A DNA stretch of 64,000 nt, from the NCBI RefSeq assembly GCF_002094305.1, contig NZ_LWTX01000001.1, forward strand, positions 558,001-622,000, written 5' to 3'. A model generated the notes under the pieces. It was not told where the DNA came from, ran no database searches, and was given only the letters and a program-made list of their open reading frames with translations. Numbering within the stretch: the first letter of the stretch is position 1; each line of letters starts with the position of its first letter. Shown here piece by piece: positions 36,610 to 47,818 of the stretch. This DNA comes from Prescottella equi. Its GTDB lineage: Bacteria > Actinomycetota > Actinomycetes > Mycobacteriales > Mycobacteriaceae. A program made the position numbers and the translations under genes.

Positions 36610-37953
36610 TTACAGTCCGACGTCGCGCGACAGCAGATCCGCGGCCGTCTCCCGGCGGATCAGTTCGCGCGCGCAGCCCCCGCGGACTGCCACCATCGGC
36701 GGTCTCCCGACGCTGTTGTAGGTCGACGCGAGGCAGTGGTGGTAGGCGCCGGTGCACGGCACCGCCAGGACGTCCCCGGGATGCAGATCGCACGGCAGGG
36801 ACACGTCGCGGGCGAGTACGTCCCCGGCCTCGCAATGCCGTCCGACGACCGTCACAGGCATGTGAGCGCCGGTCGGATGCCGGTTGGCGACCGCGACGTC
36901 GTAGTGGGCGCCGTACAGCGCCACCCGGGGGTTGTCGCTCATACCGCCGTCGACCGCGACGAATGTCCTTCCACCCGAACCGGTCTTGATCGACACCACG
37001 CGGTACAGCGTGACGCCGGCGCGTGCGACGATTCCGCGTCCGGGCTCGAGGGTGATGTCCGGTCGTGGGAACCGATTGCGGGCGCACGCCTCGTCGAGCG
37101 CGTCGTCGAGGACTCCCGCCAGGCGGGTGAGATCGATCTGCGGATCGCCCGGGAGATACGGGACGGCGTGCCCGCCACCGAGGTTCAGGTTGGTGAGGAT
37201 CACCCCGTGATCGCGTCGGATCTGCTCCATCCGGCCGATCATCCGCTCGACGGCCGATGCGAAGAGTTCGACGTCGGTGATCTGGGAACCGAGGTGACAG
37301 TGCAGTCCGACGAGTTCGAGAGACGGTTGCTCGAGCACGAGGCGGACTGCGGCGTCGAGGTGACCGCCGTTGATCGGGAACCCGAACTTCTGGTCGTCGA
37401 CGCCGGTCGTGACCGCCGGGTGGCCGTGGATGTCGATGTCCGGAGTCGCACGGACGAGCACCCTCTGCCGGCGTCGGGCGAGGGAGGCCAGCAGTCGGAT
37501 CTCGGTGTGCGAGTCGACGACGATCCGCCCGACCCCGACGCCCACCGCGGTGCGAAGTTCCGTCGCCGTCTTGGCGTTGCCGTGCAGGATGATCCGGCTG
37601 GGATCCACCCCTGCGGACCGCGCGATCGCGAGTTCGCCCTCGGAGCAGACGTCGAGGGACAGGCCCTCGCTCGTCACCCAGTCGGCGACGGCGCGGGTCG
37701 TCAGTGCCTTGGCGGCATAGGCGATCTCGGACTCGGGGAAGGCGGTTCGGTAGGCGCGGCACCGGTGCCGGACGTCGTCCTCGTCGAGCACGTACGTCGG
37801 CGTGCCGTACTGGTCGGCGATGTCGTCGAGCGCGACGCCGCCCACCCGGATCCGGCCGCGCTCGTCGTGATCAGTGGTGACCGGCCACAGTGCCGGATCG
37901 AGACGCGGGGCCATCGCGGCGCGGAGCGAGGGAAATATGTCGAGCAGGGTCAC
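36610..37953 (-). CDS. lysA: Diaminopimelate decarboxylase-like protein (stand-alone copy)
   Basis: PLP-dependent fold-type III decarboxylase of 447 residues. The PLP lysine is Lys82 (YAAKALTTR); CHLGSQI, NLGGGHAVPY, EPGRGIVA and the C-terminal CTGAYHHCLASTYN follow the DapDC pattern. The final reaction would be meso-diaminopimelate to lysine, though substrate specificity may differ: the usual actinobacterial lysA sits in the argS-lysA-hom-thrC cluster, not here, so this is likely a paralogue. The GTG start follows AGGAG. It lies 97 bp upstream of the alcohol dehydrogenase on the same strand. Confidence 0.85.
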   Translation of the reverse strand: MTLLDIFPSLRAAMAPRLDPALWPVTTDHDERGRIRVGGVALDDIADQYGTPTYVLDEDDVRHRCRAYRTAFPESEIAYAAKALTTRAVADWVTSEGLSLDVCSEGELAIARSAGVDPSRIILHGNAKTATELRTAVGVGVGRIVVDSHTEIRLLASLARRRQRVLVRATPDIDIHGHPAVTTGVDDQKFGFPINGGHLDAAVRLVLEQPSLELVGLHCHLGSQITDVELFASAVERMIGRMEQIRRDHGVILTNLNLGGGHAVPYLPGDPQIDLTRLAGVLDDALDEACARNRFPRPDITLEPGRGIVARAGVTLYRVVSIKTGSGGRTFVAVDGGMSDNPRVALYGAHYDVAVANRHPTGAHMPVTVVGRHCEAGDVLARDVSLPCDLHPGDVLAVPCTGAYHHCLASTYNSVGRPPMVAVRGGCARELIRRETAADLLSRDVGL

Positions 37954-38093
37954 CGGCGTCTCCTGGGGGGCGCCCGCGTTCCGGTCGGAGCGGGTTCACC
38001 TTCAGGACTACGCCGACGCCCTGCTCGGTGGTCGGTTCTTGACGGGGACTTGACGGGGGCCGCGGCAGCCCTGACGCGCGGTTGACGCCGCGG

Positions 38094-38897
38094 TCAGCCG
38101 CCCAGCTTCTTGTAGAACGTGCCGACGATGGGTGCGATCGCGGCGCGCGGGCTGTACTGCCCCGCGACCGACATGCCCTTGCTGAGGATGCCGGGCACGA
38201 TGCGCATCTTGTTCTCCGCGAGCGCGTCCAGCGACACCTTCGCGACGTACTCGCTGGAGATCCACAGGAAGTCGGGTACCAGCTTGTCGACGATCGACGC
38301 CTCGGCCGGGTCCGGAGTCTCGGTGCGCACCGGGCCGGGCGCGAGGAGGGTGACGTTGACGCCGCTGCCCTTCAGTTCGCCGCGTAGCGACTCGGAGAAC
38401 GTGTTCACGAACGCCTTCGTCGCCGCGTAGGTGGCGTTGTTCGGGATCGGCATGTTTCCGGCGGCGGAGCCCACCATGAGGATCGCACCGGACTTGCGGG
38501 CGACCATGCCCGGCAGAACGGCGAGCGTCAGGTCGTGCACGGCGACGGCGTTGAGCTCGACCTGGTCGCGCTCGTAGCTCGGATCCAGGTCGACGACCGG
38601 ACCGAACGTCGCGATGCCCGCGTTGTTGCACAGGATCGAGATCTCCCGCTCGGCCAGTTCGGCGACGAGCGGGGCCCGACCGTCGCGGTCGGACAGGTCG
38701 ACGGCGCGGACCTCGACCTCCACGCCGTGCTTCTCGCGCAACTCGGCGGCGAGCTTCTCCATGATGTCGCCGCGGCGGGCGACCAGAATCAGCGAGTGCC
38801 CGCGCGCGGCCAGTTCGGCGGCGAGGGCCTCGCCGATGCCGGAGGAGGCGCCGGTCACGACCGCGCGGGCGTCAGGGGTGGGATTCGGCAGGCTCAC
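38094..38897 (-). CDS. cmrA: Mycolate reductase (short-chain dehydrogenase)
   Basis: SDR enzyme of 267 residues that reduces the beta-keto intermediate to mature mycolic acid after Pks13. The cofactor motif is TGASSGIG, NNAGIATFGP is the structural motif, and the catalytic residues are Ser144, Tyr157 and Lys161 (TYAATKAFVNTFSESLRGEL). The C-terminus (YSPRAAIAPIVGTFYKKLGG) closely resembles M. tuberculosis Rv2509/CmrA as I recall it, which lies in the same gene block. It indicates a mycolic-acid cell envelope. It reads 45 bp downstream of the dienoyl-CoA reductase-like gene. Confidence 0.9.
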   Translation of the reverse strand: MSLPNPTPDARAVVTGASSGIGEALAAELAARGHSLILVARRGDIMEKLAAELREKHGVEVEVRAVDLSDRDGRAPLVAELAEREISILCNNAGIATFGPVVDLDPSYERDQVELNAVAVHDLTLAVLPGMVARKSGAILMVGSAAGNMPIPNNATYAATKAFVNTFSESLRGELKGSGVNVTLLAPGPVRTETPDPAEASIVDKLVPDFLWISSEYVAKVSLDALAENKMRIVPGILSKGMSVAGQYSPRAAIAPIVGTFYKKLGG

Positions 38898-38942
38898 GAC
38901 AGTGCAGCGTAGCGGGTCGTCGGGAAGGCGGTGGTCACGCGC

Positions 38943-41547
<2,605 letters not shown>

Positions 41548-41559
41548 ACGCCCATTCTC

Positions 41560-41582
41560 TATGCAACGAGGTGAATATGCAA
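41560..41582. promoter_or_regulatory. TATGCAA direct repeat upstream of padR
   Basis: Two TATGCAA copies (41560-41566 and 41576-41582) lie 16 bp apart in the padR promoter region and are AT-rich against the surroundings. They could be a regulator site; support is positional only. Confidence 0.35.
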
Positions 41583-41597
41583 TCGGGCGTATAAACA

Positions 41598-41633
41598 GAA
41601 CGGGTGTCCCGGAACGCTCCGGGACACCCGTTC
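41598..41633. terminator. Terminator after the symporter operon
   Basis: Perfect 16-bp stem GAACGGGTGTCCCGGA / TCCGGGACACCCGTTC with a 4-nt loop. On the minus strand it is followed by TGTTTAT. It lies 15 bp after the symporter small-subunit stop. Confidence 0.85.
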
Positions 41634-41647
41634 TCCGGGAAGAGTCG

Positions 41648-41779
41648 TCAGACGAGGTCTCGACCCGTCCGGCGGGCTGCCACCCACTCGCGGATCACAC
41701 CGCGCGTGATGACGAACAGTGTCGCGGCCACCAGAACCGGCCAGATCAGGACGTACACGGTCAGCACTGCAGCATTCAC
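41648..41779 (-). CDS. Putative transporter small subunit (43 residues)
   Basis: A 43-residue membrane peptide with one helix (LTVYVLIWPVLVAATLFVIT) and a basic cytoplasmic tail (REWVAARRTGRDLV). The GTG start follows a textbook AGGAGG. It lies 47 bp downstream of a sodium:solute symporter gene on the same strand. I recall a family of such peptides named 'putative transporter small subunit' found beside SSS transporters, and the helix plus REW...ARR tail fits. Likely an accessory subunit of the symporter. Confidence 0.8.
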   Translation of the reverse strand: MNAAVLTVYVLIWPVLVAATLFVITRGVIREWVAARRTGRDLV

Positions 41780-41826
41780 GAAAAGCCTCCTGGGGCGAAT
41801 CGAGTGGATCGGATGAGACGCGGTGG

Positions 41827-43515
41827 TCAGTTGCGTGCCGGCGTCTCGTCCCGCGTCGGGCGGTCGTCGTCTGCGCCGGTGGGCCGATCGAAGTCGCCCA
41901 CTCGTTGCTCGATCGTCGCGAAGTCGAAAGTGTCGGGATTGCGCACCGACATCGAGAAACAGACGACCGTGCTCACGGCGTAGGCGACGAGTGAGCCGCT
42001 GAGTGTCGCGTAGTCGTGGAGGAATCCGATGCCGAAGGGCGCGGTGACGACGACGGCGACGATGCCGACGATCTTGGCGATTCGGAGTCCGAAGAAGCCG
42101 AACGCCATCAATCCCGCGACCACACCCACGCCGACGACCGAAGCGACGTCGATGAGGAACCCGGATGCGCCGTCCGTGGGAAGCCAGCCGAACCGCACCG
42201 GCAGGAAGGTCGCGACGGCGGAGATCGTCGCCACCGTGAACGCCTTGTTGGAGACCTTGTTCCAGTAGAAGCTGGCGATGACGGGGAAGACGAGTGCGCC
42301 CCAGAGTGCGCCGACGAACACCAGCAGATCCAGAATGTTCAGCCTCATGCTGGCGAACGCGACGGCCAGAGCGGTCGCGACGATCATGGTCGCGCGGCCG
42401 ATCAGCAGCATTCGGCGCGGATCGGCTTTCGACCTGCCGGCGACCGTGTGGCCGTAGCCGTCGGTCATCACGATGGACGACAGCGCCGCCAGGTCCGAAT
42501 CGGCGGTCGAGGACAACGCGCCGAGGACGAGCAGGAAGAACAGAGCGACGAGAATCGCGGGCAGGTAGGTGCCGGCCATCTGCGGGATGAGGTTGTTGAC
42601 ATCGCCGTCCAGCGGTTCGATGCCGAGATAGAGCGCGAGCACGCCGAACATGCCGATCCCGATCACGGTCGAGCCGTAACCGACGGCGGCCGTGACGAAC
42701 GTCGGTTTGATGAGGTCCTCGCGGACCGCGAACAACCGTTGCGCGATCGTCTGATTGCCGATCGCGTACGCGAGTACCGCGGCGATGTACGGCGCCCCCT
42801 GGTTGAAGAAGGCTTCGCTGGAGAAGAAATTGCCCTGGGCGGGAGTCAGATTCGCCGCGCCCGTCTCGAACGCGGCCGGGAACCCGGCGGCGAAGAACAC
42901 GATCGGGATCAGTACGACGACGGCGCCGAGCATTCCCAGCAACTGGATCACATCGGTCAGCACGGACGCGCGGAATCCGGACCACAGGGTGTACAGCAGC
43001 ACGCCGCCCGCGATGACGAGCACGCCCTGGATGAAGTTGAGTGGCGACAGCAACGAGATCAGCACGCCGCCCGCGATGAAGTTGGACATCAGGCTGATGA
43101 GGCTGCCGACGACGTTGGAGCCGGCCAGCATGAGCTGGCTGGACCGACCGTGGCGCGCGTACATGATCTCGGCGAGCGTGTGCGCCCGCGGCGCCAGCGT
43201 CCGGATCCGCCGGCCGAAGGGATAGATGAACAGGATCATCAGTGCGCCCCACAGCCCGTAGTGGATGGGGCCGGAGATCCCGTAGGTGTATCCGGAGGTC
43301 GCCGACGCGTACATCGACGACGCCCAGATCCAGGTGGCCGTCATGCTGGCGGCGGAGATGCCGAAACCGACGTGGTTTCCGGCGGTCATGAAGTTGTCGG
43401 CGTTCTCGTTCTTCCTGCCGATGCGAAGGGATATGAGAAATGTTCCTCCGTAGAAGAACAGCAGCAGCAGGACAATTGCCACGGCACTGAATTGGACGAG
43501 TTCGGGAACGTCCAT
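41827..43515 (-). CDS. Sodium:solute symporter family protein
   Basis: A 562-residue secondary transporter of the SSS family with about 13 helices (LeuT fold). Recognisable segments include NFMTAGNHVGFGISAASMTA, ATWIWASSMYASATSGYTYG, GFRASVLTDVIQ and the sodium-site region LGALSSTADSDLAALSSIVM. The C-terminal tail is charged (ADDDRPTRDETPARN). It starts after a clear AGGAGG. The substrate is not evident; related actinobacterial proteins carry organic acids or amino acids. It forms a two-gene operon with the 43-residue peptide. Confidence 0.88.
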   Translation of the reverse strand: MDVPELVQFSAVAIVLLLLFFYGGTFLISLRIGRKNENADNFMTAGNHVGFGISAASMTATWIWASSMYASATSGYTYGISGPIHYGLWGALMILFIYPFGRRIRTLAPRAHTLAEIMYARHGRSSQLMLAGSNVVGSLISLMSNFIAGGVLISLLSPLNFIQGVLVIAGGVLLYTLWSGFRASVLTDVIQLLGMLGAVVVLIPIVFFAAGFPAAFETGAANLTPAQGNFFSSEAFFNQGAPYIAAVLAYAIGNQTIAQRLFAVREDLIKPTFVTAAVGYGSTVIGIGMFGVLALYLGIEPLDGDVNNLIPQMAGTYLPAILVALFFLLVLGALSSTADSDLAALSSIVMTDGYGHTVAGRSKADPRRMLLIGRATMIVATALAVAFASMRLNILDLLVFVGALWGALVFPVIASFYWNKVSNKAFTVATISAVATFLPVRFGWLPTDGASGFLIDVASVVGVGVVAGLMAFGFFGLRIAKIVGIVAVVVTAPFGIGFLHDYATLSGSLVAYAVSTVVCFSMSVRNPDTFDFATIEQRVGDFDRPTGADDDRPTRDETPARN

Positions 43516-44093
43516 TCGTTACCTCCTTGACATTTATTCGCACAAAAACGGGTCGCGAAATTCCGACGCGAGCCGGCGCCGGCGAGGGGTGCCGTGGGCC
43601 GCGCGGTGGCGCTGCGCACGGGGCGGTGCCGGTGCCGCTGCGCAGCCGTGTTCGCGACTCCGGGAGTGCGAAATCTGTTCGGTCCGAGCGGGTCATGTCC
43701 CTCGACGCGGCTCGTGGACCGACGGGGCCGAGGCGGCACACGACGCCCGTCGGCGCGGGAGTTGCCTGCGCCGACGGGCGTACGGATGCGCACGAGGTGC
43801 GGTATTCGCAGGTCGTGCGCGAGGATCGACGAGTTCCGGATCAGGAGTCCGCGCGTATTGTGCACAGAATCGTCGAAGCATTCCCATCAGTCGTCGTGAA
43901 GTGTAACACGCACAAAATTGCTTCCGGGATTTCGTCCCGCGAAATTGAAAGGCCTGCAGAAATTTGATAGAAGGATGGATTCCCTTTTTTGGGGGTGGTT
44001 CCGGGGTGCGGGTGATCGGGCGCCGACGTCGGTCGGCGACACGGACGCGCACGTCGTCCTGCGGTTCTCGCCCGACTACGTAGGCTCACCGCC
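43516..44093. other. 578-bp intergenic region between divergent transporters
   Basis: It separates the symporter (minus) and the MFS transporter (plus). The first 350 bp are GC-rich with no convincing gene. From 43890 to 44000 the base composition drops sharply, with runs such as AAATTTGATAG and CCCTTTTTTGGGGG and a small hairpin CGGGATTTCGTCCCG (43925-43939). The promoters of one or both transporters probably lie there, leaving a long leader for the symporter. Confidence 0.55.
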
Positions 44094-45440
44094 ATGGGTG
44101 CGGAAGTGGTCGGCGAAGCAGGCATCGGGCAGGCGGCGTCCCGCCGGCAGGTCGCGGCGTGGGGACTGTGGGACTGGGGCAGCGCGGCTTTCAACGCCGT
44201 CATCGTCACGTTCGTCTTCTCCGTCTACCTCACCGACGCGGTGGGTGACGACCTCCCGGGATCGATCTCGGCGAGCACCTGGCTCGGGTGGTCACTCGGC
44301 ATCGCAGGCTTCTTCATCGCCGTCCTCGCGCCGGTCAGCGGCCAGAGGTTCGACGCGACCGGGCGCCGCAAACGGTCGCTCGCCTTGCTGACGTTCCTGA
44401 CGATCGCGACCATGGCGGCGATGTTCCTCGTCGTCGACGACTACCACTACCTGTGGCTCGGACTGGTGCTGCTCGGCGTCGGCTCTGTCATCTTCGAGCT
44501 GGCGGGTGTGCCGTACAACGCGATGATGCGGCAGGTGTCCACCCCCGAGAACATCGGCCGGGTATCCGGTTTCGGCTGGGCCATGGGCTATTTCGGCGGG
44601 ATCGTCCTGCTGCTCGTGTGCTATCTCGGGTTCATCGCGGGCGACGGCGACAGCCGCGGACTGCTGGGGCTGACCACCGAAGGTGGCCTCAACATCCGGC
44701 TCGTCGCGCTCCTCGCGGCAGCGTGGTTCGCGGTGTTCGCCTTGCCGGTTCTCTTCGCGGTGCCGGAACTTCCGCGCAGTGCCGCCGATCCCGGCGCCGC
44801 CAAGGCGGGATTCGTCGAGTCGTACCGCGTCCTGTGGCGCGATCTGAAGGACCTCTGGGAGGCGGACCGGCGGACGGTCTGGTTCCTGATCGCCAGTGCA
44901 CTGTTCCGCGACGGGCTGGCCGGAGTCTTCACGTTCGGTGCCGTGCTCGCGGTCAACGTGTACGGGATGGCGTCGGACAGCGTCCTGCTGTTCGGAGTCG
45001 CTGCCAACGTCGTCGCCGCACTCGGCGCGATCGTCGCCGGGCGTCTGGACGACCGAGTCGGCCCGAAGGCGGTCATCGTCGCGTCACTGGTCTCCATGAT
45101 CGCGGTCGGTGTCGTGCTGATCGGTGTCTCGGGGACGCTGCTCTTCTGGATCTTCGGCCTCTTGCTGTGCCTCTTCGTCGGGCCCGCACAGTCGTCGGCT
45201 CGCACCTTCCTCGCGCGCATCACCCCGCCGGGCCGGGAAGGTCAGTTGTTCGGTCTCTACGCCACCACGGGCCGCGCGGTGTCGTTCCTCGCGCCGACAC
45301 TGTTCGGTTTCTTCGCCTGGTGGTTCGGCGCCGACCGGGCGGGCATCGTCGGGTTGCTTGTCGTCCTGGGGATCGGCCTCGCCGCGCTGGCCGCGGTGCG
45401 GGCGCCGGAGCGCGACACGGCCGAATCTCTCCCCACGTGA
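44094..45440 (+). CDS. UMF1-type MFS transporter
   Basis: A 448-residue major facilitator protein of the UMF1/Atg22-like family with 12 predicted helices. The N-terminal WGLWDWGSAAFNAVIVTFVF signature, FELAGVPYNAMMRQVSTPE, the motif A-like GQRFDATGRRKRSL and ARITPPGREGQLFGLYATTG are characteristic. It is probably an efflux or amino-acid-type transporter; the substrate is unknown. It stands alone, converging on the thioesterase gene. Confidence 0.88.
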   Translation: MGAEVVGEAGIGQAASRRQVAAWGLWDWGSAAFNAVIVTFVFSVYLTDAVGDDLPGSISASTWLGWSLGIAGFFIAVLAPVSGQRFDATGRRKRSLALLTFLTIATMAAMFLVVDDYHYLWLGLVLLGVGSVIFELAGVPYNAMMRQVSTPENIGRVSGFGWAMGYFGGIVLLLVCYLGFIAGDGDSRGLLGLTTEGGLNIRLVALLAAAWFAVFALPVLFAVPELPRSAADPGAAKAGFVESYRVLWRDLKDLWEADRRTVWFLIASALFRDGLAGVFTFGAVLAVNVYGMASDSVLLFGVAANVVAALGAIVAGRLDDRVGPKAVIVASLVSMIAVGVVLIGVSGTLLFWIFGLLLCLFVGPAQSSARTFLARITPPGREGQLFGLYATTGRAVSFLAPTLFGFFAWWFGADRAGIVGLLVVLGIGLAALAAVRAPERDTAESLPT

Positions 45441-45457
45441 CATGCGGTCACCGCGGG

Positions 45458-46285
45458 TCAGTCCTTGAAGTACACCAGCTGGTGGGTGGTGGCGAGCAGG
45501 GCTCCGTCGTGGCCCCAGATCTCACCGGACTGGTCGAAGTAGCCCTTTCCGAACCGCTGCGCTCGGGCGGTGGCGAGGACGGCGTCGTCGGCCTGCGCGG
45601 CGAGCAACGTCGCGTCGGCGTGGAAGTACACCGTGAGTGAGACGGTGCCCGCGGGCAGGTACCGACCCAGACGCAGGAACGCGCGCGGGTAGAAGACGTC
45701 GCACAGCGATGTCAGTGCCGGAAAGTCCAGCGCTCGCGGCGGGGCGTCGCGCACCCACATCGTGGTCGTCGAATCCGGCTGTCCGCCCGCTTCGGGAGTG
45801 GGGAGCTCGCCGGTGACGAACCGCATCTCGTAATTGCGCGCCCACGCGATGAAGTCGGGGAAACCTGCAGCGGCCACGTCATCGGCGGGCGGGGCCGGGG
45901 GCGCCTCGATCTCGGTGGACGCCCACGTATCCCGGCGATTGCCGAATACCGCGGTGGCCGTCGTCGTGACGACGCCGTCCTGGGCGAGCTCGATGTTCCA
46001 GTGCTGCGTAGACCGATTCGTCCGCGTCGGGCGGGCGGACACCTCGAACGCGCCGTCGGCGATGGGACCCGCGAAGTTCACCGTGAGGGACAGCGGGTCG
46101 CCCAGACGTTCGGGATGTTGCTGGACCGCGCGCAGCAGGGTCGCGGCGGTGATGCCACCGAACGGACCCACCATGTTCGCGTACGCGGGGGAGGTGTGGC
46201 CCAGGAAGACGCCGGGTGCGCCCAACTCGGGGGAGAGTTCGACGGCCACGTCGAACGGGTGCGTAGGTGCGACGATCTGGGTCAC
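45458..46285 (-). CDS. Acyl-CoA thioesterase (TesB-like double hotdog)
   Basis: A 275-residue protein with two hotdog repeats. The first contains FLGHTSPAYANMVGPFGGIT and PLSLTVNFAGPI; the second contains LPAGTVSLTVYFHADATLL and ends with GEIWGHDGALLATTHQLVYF, a pattern of the TesB/thioesterase-like superfamily. It would hydrolyse medium- or long-chain acyl-CoA in the cytoplasm. The GTG start at 46285 follows AGGAG. It is divergent from a TetR gene whose operator lies in the gap, so its expression probably responds to an acyl ligand. Confidence 0.82.
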   Translation of the reverse strand: MTQIVAPTHPFDVAVELSPELGAPGVFLGHTSPAYANMVGPFGGITAATLLRAVQQHPERLGDPLSLTVNFAGPIADGAFEVSARPTRTNRSTQHWNIELAQDGVVTTTATAVFGNRRDTWASTEIEAPPAPPADDVAAAGFPDFIAWARNYEMRFVTGELPTPEAGGQPDSTTTMWVRDAPPRALDFPALTSLCDVFYPRAFLRLGRYLPAGTVSLTVYFHADATLLAAQADDAVLATARAQRFGKGYFDQSGEIWGHDGALLATTHQLVYFKD

Positions 46286-46318
46286 GACCACTCCTGACAG
46301 CTGACGATCCGGTTCTAA

Positions 46319-46332
46319 GTATGACAACATAC
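46319..46332. promoter_or_regulatory. TetR operator GTATGACAACATAC
   Basis: Perfect palindrome with 5-nt arms (GTATG/CATAC) around ACAA in the divergent region between the thioesterase and TetR genes. An in-frame ATG (46321) of the TetR frame falls inside it, which argues for the later ATG at 46375 as the true start. Confidence 0.7.
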
Positions 46333-46374
46333 ATAGAAGCGGACGGCAACCGTGCGACGGCGGAAGGTGACGAC

Positions 46375-46944
46375 ATGGCGAGGCGGCAGGACCCCGGGGC
46401 CGGGCCCCGGGCCGCAATGATCGACAGCGCGGTCGCGCTCATCCGTGAGCAGGGCGTCGCTGCGACGTCGTTCGCCGACGTGCTCGCGCACAGCGGCGCG
46501 CCCCGCGGTTCGATCTATCACCACTTCCCGGGCGGTAAGTCGCAGCTCGTCGAGGAGGCCACCCAGTCCGCCGCCGCCTACCTGGGCCGCGGTGTGGCCC
46601 GGGTGCTCGAGTCGGGTGACACCGTGTCGGCGCTGCGGGCGCTCGTCGATCTGTGGCGCCGCGGGCTCGAGGCAACGGATTACGAGGCGGGATGCCCCAT
46701 CGTCGCGGCGGCTCTGGGCACCGAGCGCGGCGCGCGTGAGGTCGCCGGCGTCACCTTCGCCGAGTGGTGCGAGCTGATCGCCGCGAGTCTCGTCGAGGAC
46801 GGGGTGCCTCAGGACCGGTCGGCGTCGCTGGCGGTGTTGGTGGTCAGTGCTCTCGAGGGCGCGCTCGTGATGGCCCAGGCGCAGGGCACGTCGGCGCCAC
46901 TCGACGCCGTCGTCGACGAACTCGAGGTGCTGCTGCGCGCGTGA
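46375..46944 (+). CDS. TetR family regulator (LmrA/YxaF-like)
   Basis: A 189-residue repressor. The helix-turn-helix is typical (ALIREQGVAATSFADVLAHS, GAPRGSIYHHFPGGKSQLVE), and the GSIYHHFPGGK helix is characteristic of the LmrA/YxaF branch, as is DYEAGCPIVAAAL. The start at 46375 follows GGAAGG; an earlier ATG lies within the palindromic operator. It is divergent from the thioesterase, its probable target, and converges on the hydrolase gene with a 7-bp gap. Confidence 0.88.
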   Translation: MARRQDPGAGPRAAMIDSAVALIREQGVAATSFADVLAHSGAPRGSIYHHFPGGKSQLVEEATQSAAAYLGRGVARVLESGDTVSALRALVDLWRRGLEATDYEAGCPIVAAALGTERGAREVAGVTFAEWCELIAASLVEDGVPQDRSASLAVLVVSALEGALVMAQAQGTSAPLDAVVDELEVLLRA

Positions 46945-46951
46945 CCGTAGG

Positions 46952-47797
46952 TCAGGCCTGCGCCACGCGGGCGAGGATCGCGTCCGCCAGCGCGTCCGGA
47001 TGCTCCTCCGGGATCCAGTGGCTCGCGCCGTCGAGGACCACGAAACGGTAGGACGCATCGACGAACTCGGCGCACCGCTTGGCGGCCGCCGGCCCGAGCG
47101 CCGGGTCTGCGGTACTCCACACATACGTCGTCGGCACCCGGACGGGCGGTAGATCGCCGAACGCCCGGGTCATAGCGCGGTACCAGTTCATCGCTGCCGT
47201 GAGCGCACCCGGCTGCGACAGCAGACGCACGTGCTCCTCCACCAGTTCTGGGTCGTTCCCGTCGCCGAACATGGCGCGCAGGCGACGCGAATCGTCTTCG
47301 AGCAGAACGGCTTCAGCCTTCCCTTCCTGGCGGAGCAGGCCGATGTAGCCGGACCGGCGCTGCTGATCGGCATCCTCCCTCAGCGCCCACCCGAACGCGG
47401 CCGGGTGCGGAACCGAGACCGCGGTGAGGCTGCGGATCCGTTCCGGATGGCCCCCGGCGACCTGCCAGGCGACGGCCGCACCCCAGTCGTGGCCGACCAG
47501 GTGCGCCGACTCGATGTCGTAGGCGTCGAGCAGTCCGACGACGTCGCCGACGAGACGGTCGAAGCGGTACTCGTCCACCCGCTCCGGCCGGGCGTCGGGG
47601 GAGTAACCGCGCTGGTTCGGGGCGATGACCCGCAGACCGGCGCGCACCAGGCGCGGGGTGACCGGGCGCCACGACGCCGAACTCTCCGGGAAACCGTGCA
47701 GCAGGAGGATCGGGGTTCCGTCGTCGGGGCCCGCGACGGTGACATCGAAGGTCAGTTCGCCCAGGCGCACGCGATCGGTCCGTGAGTCGTCGGTCAT
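46952..47797 (-). CDS. Alpha/beta hydrolase (epoxide hydrolase-like)
   Basis: A 281-residue soluble hydrolase. The oxyanion motif is HGFPESSASW, the nucleophile is Asp104 (GHDWGAAVAW), the cap domain has a YIGLLRQEGKAEA stretch, and the catalytic His is near 261 (GASHWIPEEHPD). An aspartate nucleophile separates it from serine esterases and favours epoxide hydrolase or a haloalkane dehalogenase-type activity; HGFPES is more typical of epoxide hydrolases. Cytoplasmic; substrate unknown. Confidence 0.88.
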   Translation of the reverse strand: MTDDSRTDRVRLGELTFDVTVAGPDDGTPILLLHGFPESSASWRPVTPRLVRAGLRVIAPNQRGYSPDARPERVDEYRFDRLVGDVVGLLDAYDIESAHLVGHDWGAAVAWQVAGGHPERIRSLTAVSVPHPAAFGWALREDADQQRRSGYIGLLRQEGKAEAVLLEDDSRRLRAMFGDGNDPELVEEHVRLLSQPGALTAAMNWYRAMTRAFGDLPPVRVPTTYVWSTADPALGPAAAKRCAEFVDASYRFVVLDGASHWIPEEHPDALADAILARVAQA

Positions 47798-47818
47798 TGC
47801 GCCACGGTAGCGGAATCG

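Noticed and set aside
43589-43906. Several overlapping open frames of about 100 codons in the symporter-MFS gap
   Set aside because: They lie in all frames, are Arg-rich, lack ribosome sites and look like chance open frames in GC-rich sequence.
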